In this document: positions 22,301-31,653 of the stretch, in pieces | Layout: every line of letters begins with the position of its first letter | Position numbering within the stretch: the stretch's first letter is position 1 | From: Drechslerella dactyloides | Lineage: Eukaryota > Ascomycota > Orbiliomycetes > Orbiliales > Orbiliaceae | Assembly: GCA_020064725.1 (NCBI GenBank) | Contig: JAGTWJ010000019.1 | Span: 4,278,001 to 4,342,000, forward strand | Direction of reading: 5' to 3' | DNA length: 64,000 bases | Program-made: the position numbers and the translations under genes | The notes under the pieces: generated by a model | The model's input: only the letters and a program-made list of their open reading frames with translations | The model's database searches: none | What the model was told of the DNA's origin: nothing

Positions 22301-23901
22301 GTGATACATTTGGATAAGTCATAGAATACGGTGAAGTGATATACTAACGCTTCGAAGGAGCACCGCCTGTGCTGCTATCAGAACCTATTTCTTCAACTTC
22401 AACGGGCATCACGCTTTCCGGACGACCCGACAGGCGGCGAGGGCTCCCCATCATCAAAGACCTCGGCGAGGCAGCCCCAAAATATAGTCCGGAGGCACCT
22501 AAAACCCTGTTAGGTATTGACTACTCTTGCGAGTGAAAGGCTGCAACATACCCCGTTGGATGAGAATTCCCTTAATCTTGTCGTGCGTCGCTGCTACAGC
22601 TGACCGCCGCTCGGCTTCCCATCTCCCTGGCGCAAAGGTAACAGCATTGTCCACCATTTGGCGAAGTATTCCCGCGACATCAGAGTACCCCGGCGACGAA
22701 TCGTCTCGAAACTTGACCATGGTGTGGTGTGTTCCATGGATCCCGATCTTTTCAGTATTCGGCGAGTCGACGATAGCAGAGGAATATGGTACAATCTTGA
22801 TCAATCCCGAAGTTTAGTCAGGCCCTCCCATATATATCTGTTATGAATCTACCTGCACAGCGAAGAAAACAATATTGCAGGGGAACTCGGAGCGTAACTC
22901 ACGATCTCATGCTGCCCGGTTGGCAACAAGGTCTCTAACTCCTCGTAAAAATACACAATCTCAAACGACGACGCCACGCCCGTAAACAGCGTATTGATAT
23001 TCTGTAGCGTCTCCGAGTTCTGCCCGAGCATCGACAGCATCGTGCTATCCAGCCGCACACCTGGAAAGAAGCTGAGCAGCTTGCGAGCCATAGATCCCCA
23101 CTTGACGATGTCGGAGCCCATGTGCGGTGTGCCCATGAAGAGGACGCCCTGCGTGGATACTCTGATTGACCGGAGGCGCTCGTTGTGGTCGACGCCGCAG
23201 CTGTTAGAGTAGATTAAGGCCTACGGATAAGACATAACCCGTCAGGAAGAAGACCAATAGAGACAAGAGGTTTTGTTTTGCAACTCACCCTTTTGATCAG
23301 AATGCCGCCGAGAGAATGGCCGATCCAGATAATCGGCCGCTCCGTGGAATTCTTCCCATCGATTTTCCGCTATAACGACGGTTAGCACTTTGACTACTGG
23401 TCAGTAATATAAATTCGTATAACCAGGATACGAGCGTACGCTTCGGAAGTTATGCAGGCGCGAGATCATAGTTTCGCTGTGGTGATGGATCATATTGGAC
23501 GTTGCACCCTCGAACCACGATGTCACCTTCGTGTCGTACCCGTAGCTCAGGACGCGGACCTCGGGGATCTCTCTAGCGAGAAGGTCGCGCGGCCATAAGA
23601 CGCCGGCATCCTTCTTGCCGTTGGAATGAGTCCATGTTTTGAACGGGTCGCCACCGAGGCCGTGGACTAGGATTATGCTGTATGTCGTAACGGTACACCC
23701 GTAGATTAGCAATCGCTGCGTATACGTATATGTCTGACGGTACGACCGAAGGGTGGTTGAAGGGCTTACTCGACAACGGGGTCGGTACCGGGAGACAGTA
23801 CGTTGACGCCAAACTGCGATCCTCCCGGGTCCGCCGCCTAACAAGCGGTCAGCATGATATAACAAGAGGCTGATGTATACAGGATGTGATATATATACCA
23901 T
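19375..23901 (-). CDS. NOD-like receptor (STAND): SesB-type hydrolase + NB-ARC, no repeat domain
   Basis: Nine exons (23901-23899, 23837-23770, 23677-23440, 23369-23289, 23220-22903, 22795-22552, 22498-22349, 22272-20117, 20049-19375) close in frame to 1310 aa. Residues 20-265 form an alpha/beta hydrolase of the DUF676/SesB kind: ILVHGLGGD, nucleophile elbow GHSLGG with Ser122, FMGTPHMGSD, and a late His pair H259/H260. Residues 405-700 are an NB-ARC switch: P-loop GPPGSGKT at 433-440, Walker B WLLVLDAAN at 517-525, SSILFTT near 546-552, then a winged-helix-like end (RLHLQSVIQTYVRQRL). Fungal receptors of this class normally continue into TPR, ankyrin or WD repeats. Here about 500 Ser/Pro/Arg-rich residues follow instead. 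The start is uncertain: the chosen ATG sits directly on a splice donor. Probable role: sensing of non-self or damage leading to hydrolase activation (family knowledge). Confidence 0.85.
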
Positions 23902-25444
23902 GGACTTAAACAACGACGGCAGTTTGGGCGGCACTTTTAAAGCTTCCACGGGAAACCCGGTATATATACGGTAGAAAAGTCGGTGTTGAGTGGAGGACCC
24001 TGCCGGGAGCTCGTACGTTCCGGAAACGTATACGTATATTGACTATTGAAGTGTTTAGGTAGCAGTCGCTCAGGATACTGTTGTCGAAAGTATGAAGCGT
24101 CTCTCTTATATCCGATCCGGTAACTCTTATATGAAATATCAGACGGGATTATAACCTTCTTTGATACACTCCTTGTCGAATTCGAATACTTCTAATCCAG
24201 ACTTCCACTTTTAATTAAAACGTTCGTCAAAATCGGGTAAAAGTCAAGACTAAATCCGTAAGGGCGGCGGTGGCGGGAGCCCCCGGACTTTTATAGCCTT
24301 ATACTTAAATGATCTCAGGGCAGACTGTGTACCTGCGTATCAGGCGTTCTGGCCTTGTGAATGGGCCCGGGGCATGGGAACCGCTCACTGGGAGCAACAC
24401 AACCGAGAAAGAGCAGGTATAAAGGGAGATCAGACGGCCACATGTATGCGCTCGGCGTCGTACAAGCAGCGGTCAGAAATCCTTAGCTAGGAGAGCTACC
24501 TCTAATAGTCTCGGATCCTTCCAGAGAATTCAACAGCCATTTGCAATATCAACAGGCACAGAGCTGGGTGGCGGACCCATCATTCTCAGCCTTCGCGCTC
24601 TGTTGCATTTTGATATGCACCTGCTTGTGAGGTGATAATGAGGAGGTCGGAGCCCTACTGGACCTCGTATTGTTCTATGAAGTCCGGAGGCGCCTTCCGG
24701 TCCTCTCTAGAAAGATTGATCAGAGCTTGGGCTTGCGTCATGCCCGGGCGGGTGACGGGTCGACTCGAGGCTGGAAGCATTGTAGGTGGTGTTGCTTGTT
24801 GAGCGTTTGCCAGTCCGTGAGGAACCGCGCCTTCGATCGGGCGTCACGAGGACCAGCAGCAGTTCTCAGCTCAACTGCCAAATGCTCTGCGATGACTCGA
24901 AATTTGGAGCCGACGGATGAAGACTGCTGAGGACATGGACGGTGGCGCGGATCAAGCTGGCCTTGTGACCTGACCGAGATTCCATGTGGTCTGTGTTCCT
25001 AGGCGCGCTGAGATGCGTGCATCTAGGGCGCTGCTGCATGCGGGCCCCCACGGTGTCCATGTGATAGGCTGGAGGCACATAAGTTGCCCCTGACCACTCG
25101 CCCGGGGATATTCAACTTCTCTTAGCCCCCCTTGAAGGATCCGGTTTCCGTCTTTCTGATTTCATGAGGCTTAAATTCGCGGTGGCGAGCCTAGGTTGTC
25201 AGCCGTTGGGTGTTGGAAAATGAAGCACAAAATGTGTTGTCGCATGCTCTCGGCTTAAACGGGGAAAGCGACCAAAGTGAATGAAGGTCGAGGTCCAAGA
25301 TATGTATTTTGTATTCAAATCGACAGATATCATCTGGCTAACTAGAAAATCGTATCACCCGGCATTACATATCCACCAATTCGGATTCCGTACACATATC
25401 CCCCCCCCAAAAAAAAAAAAGAAAAAGAAAACAGATGAAGTAGC
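23902..25444. other. Intergenic region between the NLR and the HNH gene
   Basis: No supported gene. It contains the receptor's upstream flank and a C8 run followed directly by an A-rich tract near 25398-25432. Short open frames (for example 24670-24930) have no recognisable domain. This could be decayed repeat sequence, but I cannot show it. Confidence 0.45.
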
Positions 25445-26761
25445 CTACTTCACATGAGCCCGGTGCGGTCGTTTGGATATATAGGCTATCCACCGTTGTA
25501 TGTCTTCTCTCTGCTCTAGGAGCTCGATTGTGTACCAGTTCTTAGCCAGCTCCATATTCTCTTCACAATGATGGACCTTTATCATATGTTTTAGCTACGT
25601 CGCCTGTCATAGTTCTCCCAATCACCTAAGGACGGATAACTTACAAATGAATGACACAGTCGACAGAGCCAGGCTATACCCATGAGGATTATATATTAGC
25701 TTGCTATTTCTGGCAATTTCCAAGCCCATGGTCTCGGAAATCGTAGCGACGAACGCAAACTTACCAACTCTATTTATCATCCACTCGGGGTGTATCCTCT
25801 TCTTTAATACCCGCGCGTGGGTTGACCGCTGGAAGTCGAATCACAAAGCAGTGAGCAACCTGATATACGTGTGCAACGTCGTCACGCCTGTAGAGAGTAG
25901 CTTTCCTACCGGAATTAAGTGGTGGTATCTATACAGTAACATTGTCAGTTGGCGGATGGGTGTGCGCGGAAGTTATCATCAAATGCTTACGTTAATCTGA
26001 CTTCCCGCCCGCAAAGCTCACACTCTAACGGCTTGGTGTCTTTCCAGTTCTGAGGAGCTGCAGTAGCCGCAGAAAGGTAGTCTTCCATCACCGATGTCGT
26101 CATCCTCTTCACGTCCTCTGTAGCAAACACCATGTGTCAGTAAACACTCAATCAGCGCCGACAGAGCACTCTCGCAGAGAAACAAATTGGAGATTGACTC
26201 TGGAGCTATTAAAATCCAAGTGCTCCGTTGCAAAGAGATTAACAAAACTGCAAGAGGGTTTGAATGAACAACCTGCGTCCGTCAGCAGCTTGGCTTCGAC
26301 TATCGCATCAACATAGGTCGACGGCAGATTGTTGAGGAACTCTTCAGCCATCTCAACAGTGCCCACTCGCCCGGTTTCGTCTGCGAGCTTCATTTCGTAC
26401 GTAACTTCCGTCAAGTCCTTGGAGAAGTACTGGTATAAATCCGTAGCAAGAAACTATACATCAAAACGGACGAAATACACAATCAATGCGAGAACTTCAA
26501 AGAATGTGGGAAACCAGCACCACAGTCCCTAAATAGCATCCACAAGCGGTACCCGTATCAATAGTACCATACACATACCTCAACAAAGTCGGCCAATTCC
26601 TCAGCCTCGTGCTTCGCGTTCAGCTCACCACCGTTGCGACTCGCCATGAGCCTAGTTTCCTTTGACTCGGCGAGCTCCTTGTTCAGTACGGCCTTAACCA
26701 AGGCGACTGACATGCTGTCTCGGAGCATTTCATAATAGGATCGATGATCGAAGCCTGACAT
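25445..26761 (-). CDS. HNH-type zinc protein encoded by seven small exons
   Basis: Exons 26761-26579, 26453-26273, 26117-25991, 25928-25910 (19 nt), 25828-25765, 25673-25645 (29 nt) and 25576-25445 close in frame to 244 aa. The N-terminal about 140 residues are helical. The C-terminal half is an HNH-like zinc module: C154-x2-C157, the YHHLIP block with H166/H167 at 165-170, HARVLKKRIHPEWM, then C195-x2-CHS (C198, H199) and H203. A Trp/Arg-rich end (EDIQRWIAYISKRPHR) follows. The order CxxC - HH - CxxCH fits HNH nuclease-like proteins that are widespread in fungi and uncharacterised as far as I know. Whether it cuts DNA is unknown. The same-strand NLR gene lies about 1.5 kb away. The model rests on all seven junctions restoring the motif. 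Confidence 0.82.
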
Positions 26762-27579
26762 CTTGGACGTGGATGATGCTATAGTATGATATCAGACACT
26801 CCCGAATATATGATAACAGACAAAACCGCGGCTAGCAAAGTTTCGATCGAAATTATATCTGTGAGGGGGAAGAAATATATATAGAACGGGATTGAAAAGT
26901 AAGACAATAGATGAGAATAGTAGGAAGCTTGGATTGCCAGTGGCGCTTGCCTGAGCTCCTGATGGAAGCTCCTGACAGACAGCGTTCCCTCCGCCGGTCT
27001 AAATAGTTCGCTGTCGCACAGATGTTCGCCGGCTCGCGAACCTCCTCGCAACACATTATTAGTATTTCCATTCTCAGCCCAGCCATTCAAGGCGGCCTCC
27101 ATTTGAACCGCATGCAGGCAACAGCAGCCGCGATATGCGGGACATCAACCTCATGGAACCATCTCGACGTGTTCCTCGACCCCTTGCGGAATCGATTTCC
27201 AAGAATTCGGTAGCTCTCGATCGCGGACCCAGAAACGAGCCAATCATTAAGCCCGCAGCTCAGCTAAAACTGGGGTTTCTGTGCGACAAGCGAAGCTTAG
27301 AGTCACAGTTCGAACATTGACGACTCATCCACCCGTCTTTTAAGAGTCACCACTAGAGATTTGTCACATTCAATAAGGGGCGCCCATCCTCCAACTATGC
27401 ATAACGTTGGATTCTGCAATCACAACGCGCGATAGGAACAGTGGATGAGAATGATATAGGAAGTGCTACTGAGGCTGAGGTGTGTCGCATTATCATTACT
27501 GCAGTTAGCTTCCCTGCAAGAACTCCAGAACGTCGGCGTCTAACCCTTCAAAATAACCAGCTTTCACGGCGAAAAACGT
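26762..27579. other. Intergenic region upstream of the HNH gene
   Basis: No supported gene; presumably the promoter of the HNH-type gene, followed by the flank of the fold-back element. Confidence 0.5.
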
Positions 27580-28203
27580 ATGGCGTACAAAATCGATCAA
27601 AAGATACACATTCGTTTTTCACATCATATATAATGCCATTAAATATATATAGTATAGTTCAAACCCCTGCAAATACCACCAAAGCCTACATTTGTGGGTG
27701 AAATTTACTTAGAGATGTGGTTGCTAATTTAGCCACGCCGATTAAGTGGAGGCCGGGCAGCAGAAGCCAGCCCACTCCCCAGTAGAAGCCAGCCCAGCCC
27801 CTAGCATATATAGAAGCCAGCCCAGCAGAAGCCAGCCCAGCAAGCGGCTAGCCTAATAGCAGAATATATAGATATATGTGTATGTATATACGTATACGCG
27901 TGCATACACCCCAATGCCTGGGCTGCCGCATGCTGGCCAATTCTGCTAGGCCGGCTTCTGTGTATGCTAGGGGCTGGACCAGCTTCTGCTGGGGAGTAGG
28001 CCGGCTTCCGCTGCCCAGCCCGATAGCAGGCATAACCTTAAAACTATTATTTAGTCTATAATAGAGATGTTAAGTACTCAACAGACTTATAAGCGTAGGC
28101 CTTGGCGGTATCTACAGGGGTTGACATATACTATATATGTTTAATAGCATTATATATGATGTGAAAAACGAATGTGTATCTTTTGATCGATTTTGTACGC
28201 CAT
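27580..28203. mobile_element. Fold-back (long inverted repeat) element, non-autonomous
   Basis: The first 57 bases (27580-27636) are perfectly complementary to the last 57 (28147-28203). Complementarity continues, with scattered mismatches, to about 27700 against about 28085. A second complementary block pairs 27754-27830 with 27942-28018. The inner arms hold degenerate direct repeats of a unit close to GAAGCCAGCCC, in opposite orientation on the two arms. The two halves meet at a TA-rich alternating purine-pyrimidine centre near 27865-27900. There is no open reading frame of note, so the element is non-autonomous (MITE or fold-back type). No target-site duplication is obvious, so exact ends are uncertain by some bases. 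Most differences between the arms are transitions. Confidence 0.82.
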
Positions 28204-28288
28204 AAAACGCTCAAAAACTAACAATCTATAGCACATGTGGACATCACATTCTCTGACAAAAAAGCAATAACATCAACTTGTATTTCAT

Positions 28289-30081
28289 TCATGCACGAGC
28301 AAGCTTGCCCTCCAACCACCGGACATACCTCACACTGGGCATATCGAAAACCCGCCAGAAAATATCCGCCATCCATATCGTGACTGGCACATCGACCAAG
28401 AAGACAGCGAATACGACCGCAATCCTCGCCCTTTCCAATGTAGCACTTTCTACTGGGGCCTCCGCCCACAAGGCGTTCGCGCCCGTTACTCTCCATCCCC
28501 AGTGGACAAGAGCGTGGCCCAGGCTGCGGTTCGTCGTACCGTGCACTAAGTACAGCGCGAACGAGATGCGCCCGAAATATTGAAAGATCCTCCAGCACAG
28601 GATATTCTGTACTGCGGGCAAGAAGACGATCGAGAAAACTAAGATATCTGCACCGACGTGCATCCAGAACCCGCATGCAGCTTCCCCGCCGTACTGTTGC
28701 GGCGCCCATTTTGACAAAGTTGTGAACCCAGTCGTCGAATTTTCGTCCGGTGGAGCATCTGGGAAGCAGCAGAGGTACACTCCCGCAGCTAGTGCGATTG
28801 CTGCAACTACCCTCTTCAAACGTTCGTGTCCGCGTCGCTCTAAGGCCGTATCGTGGACGGGCGAGTATCCGCCGCCTGGAAGCTTTGGCGACAAGACGGT
28901 TTCCCTTGCAGCCACAACTTCGGCGTGTACTTCCGCCATAAGAAAGCCGAAGATGAAAAGACTCATTGCCCAATAGCCGTTGAGCAAGCTGGCGACGACA
29001 AAGACTGGCAAGAAGATATAGACTCGCACCCAGCGTTTCATATGGGACAGACCTAGCATCACCAGAAACAGAAGCATCGATTGATGAAATTCCTCTGGGA
29101 TTGTCCACAGATGAGACTATAACCACAATCATAGATTCAAACGTTAGTACCACAGTTTTTCCACTGGATGAGGGGACTGGGTTGAAGCGTAACTGCTGAC
29201 TTCGACCAAACGACACTTACATCATAGACACTCATGTAGTCCGGATACACCCATCCATGGAATAGCGTTACCGGCCCCGCAACTTTTACATATTCCCGGG
29301 CCGCCGACACCAGCTGGCTCCACAGCCCACTCTCCCTCGCCGGACGAAACTCGACATTGCCCTTCAGCCAGCCATTCTCGCCCCATGGGACCGCCTCGAA
29401 CCATCCAGCGGCCACGAACACTGCAACGAGCAGGTACGTCCCAATCAACGGCAAGAACAGCCGCAGATGCCTTCTCCAGACCGAGCTGGCGAGATTCGAC
29501 AGGATCGCATGGCTCCTCTCCGCTGCCGATTGCATCTTCACACTCCGCATCAGCATGACAACCTTATGCGAGAGCGCAAAGCCTGAGATGACGAAGAAGA
29601 TGGAGACCATAGACCGCCCGCTGTGCAAGATCCGTATCATCGGCAGCTGCATAAAGTAGCGGTTTCCGCTCTCTTCGTTCGTGAAGTCGAAAGTGAAGCC
29701 GCGTGTTTCGAAATACGCGTAGAAGTAATGGTACACGAATACGATGAAGCATGCGATCCCGCGCAGGCCGTCGAGCCATGATGTTGGTGCTATTTTGTGC
29801 GAAGATTGGTTTGATGTTCGATGGTAGCGGGCCGAGATGAAGCTTGGTAGCAAGAAGGGGAACACGGATCCTAGTAACCATTGAATTATCTTCGAAGCTG
29901 TGGCGTGCTGGAAGAATGGGGCTGGCGGGTTCTGGGTGTCGTATTCTTTGTATCGACCGTCTTTGATCTGGCTATATGAATGAGAGTCGGCGGGTCGTCC
30001 AAGCCATCTCGCCACGCTTGGGGGGACGAAAGAGGTCAGGAACCACTTGGGTTCCCTTGATGTGTCGACGTCGGGCGTCAT
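28289..30081 (-). CDS. Acyltransferase-3 family multi-pass membrane protein
   Basis: Exons 30081-29221 and 29116-28289 give 562 aa. The junction reads MSVYDSHLWTIPEEF. The hallmark of membrane acyltransferase family 3 is visible at residues 103-118: LDGLRGIACFIVFVYH, including the conserved Arg107 and His118 thought to act in catalysis. About ten hydrophobic segments follow (for example IFFVISGFALS, YLLVAVFVAAGWF, VYIFLPVFVVASLL, IVFLPAVQNIL, IAVVFAVFLVDV). SHLWTIPEEF and FGRISFALYLVHG are further family blocks. These enzymes O-acylate sugars, lipids or secondary metabolites; the substrate here is unknown. No biosynthetic cluster genes are next to it. It lies between the two inverted-repeat elements and is transcribed in the same direction as the HNH and NLR genes. 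Confidence 0.88.
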
Positions 30082-31154
30082 TATATACTATCTGTCTATT
30101 GCCCGAAGCCGTCCTCCCAGATGGATAATTATTAGTCGTATACCAAGCGACCGGCCTTGGTACTACAGAATGTAATCAACCGAATTTCGTCGGCAGTTCG
30201 TATATCGATATAGTTAGTCCGAATCTACAGGAACCTTATCCCTCTATAACCGGTTTCTTGACCAGTCCGCATAGATCGTAATGCCCTGAATACAACGTCT
30301 TTGACTCTATTAATATGTATTTGTCTTCTCGTGATGTCGAATTATGATTAGCTTCGGAGTCCAGCCCGCCAGCCTACCAGCTACTAGTCATCCGATATAT
30401 ATATGTTCCGCTCCCGAAATTAATTTACTGGGTATACGGGTACCACCTTCCCTGACACGCGTATGTATTTGACCCCTCAGTTCTAGAATCCCACATATAT
30501 ATCCAGTAGCCTTGCAGCGTCCATGAACGCCACCAACCCACGGTAGCCTCCTCTTGTTTCTAAGAAGAATCTTCTGCCGCAGTCCGTGCAGGCAGACACC
30601 TCCCGTTTGACTCTCAAACGGCACGGGTGGCCGGAGAATTCGCAGATCTGATTACCCCAAGGAAACTCGGAGTCCTGAAACCGACCCCGCCGACATTTTC
30701 CCAGACAGCCACCGGACTGGCGTACGACCACCCAGCCAAGCGAGAACGTACCTGTTCCTAGCCTGAAGTCGTCGACCCGTTTCTGTTGAAAGGGCGTGCG
30801 AGTGCGAGCCAAGGGAGCTTAATCAAGCCTGGCCGTTGAGGCGCGGGGTGGGTCGGCGTCTTTATTTCTTGGCTGCAGGTTATCACTACTGCACTTTTCA
30901 CGGTTGCGGCTGCGAATGCAATGCAAGCAGTCAAATTATCTATCTTGCGTCTAGATACTATCCTTCTATCTGCACGATAGAACAACCGTATCATCCATCT
31001 CACCGAATGCGACGTTCTCCTCGGCGGCGCGAACACCCTGTTGCATTTTTGGCTGCCCGATCTGATTGGTGGAGAAACCACGGTGCCGGTGCGAGCTTGC
31101 TTGTTTTTACGGCGCGGCATACAGACCCGCCTTCTGCCACCAAGCAATAAATAC
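30082..31154. other. Intergenic region upstream of the acyltransferase gene
   Basis: No supported gene. Includes the promoter side of the acyltransferase gene. Small open frames show no domain. Confidence 0.5.
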
Positions 31155-31653
31155 TTAATATCTCCACGAGAAGACGTTAAAACGGGGTAAAAAGGATGTA
31201 TATCAGAAGCAGGTTCTGCTAGCTATACTTCAAGACCTTATTTGCCTTGTGTTAACTTGAATCCTTTTGGTGGAGATATTAAGAACGACGCTGGTTGCTA
31301 ACTGGGCTGCTTACTGAGTTAACGCTTTTGTGGATATGATTATAGTTATTTTGCTTGACATTCCCACCAAAATTTAGTAAAATAAGGTGAATAGGATTTT
31401 AAGATTTAGCTGGTGTAGCCAGCTTTTCATTACCATCTAATTTGTCCTGTTTTATTAAATCTGGTGGAGATATTTATAAAACAATTTAATTTTTGGCTGG
31501 TCAGCGGCCTGCCCAGCATGGTTGGCGTTTATATTACAGCCACACCCCACAAAAAATCTAAGGTGGAATAAAGTCTTAAAGTGTAGTTGGTAGAATCTGT
31601 TTCTGATGTACACTTTATTCGCCCTGTTTTGATGTCTTTTTGCGGATATATAA
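31155..31653. mobile_element. Non-autonomous TIR element, probably RIP-mutated
   Basis: The left end (about 31155-31243) and right end (about 31565-31653) are imperfect inverted repeats of about 88 bp, aligning almost without gaps. Most mismatches are A/G or C/T. Inside, a direct repeat of about 40 bp containing TGGTGGAGATATT occurs near 31232-31275 and 31440-31480. No coding capacity is seen. Biased transitions between copies are what repeat-induced point mutation leaves in ascomycetes. This is inferred from one pair of arms, so the call is moderate. End positions are approximate. Confidence 0.65.

Noticed and set aside
21329..22324. 331-aa open frame on the plus strand
   Set aside because: Antisense to the NB-ARC exon of the receptor gene, whose P-loop and Walker B are in the minus-strand frame.
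23899..23949. A 17-codon first exon of the NLR beginning at 23949
   Set aside because: That codon is GTG, not ATG; the only ATG in the frame is at 23901.
24670..24930. 86-aa open frame between the NLR and HNH genes
   Set aside because: No domain and no partner exons; treated as intergenic.
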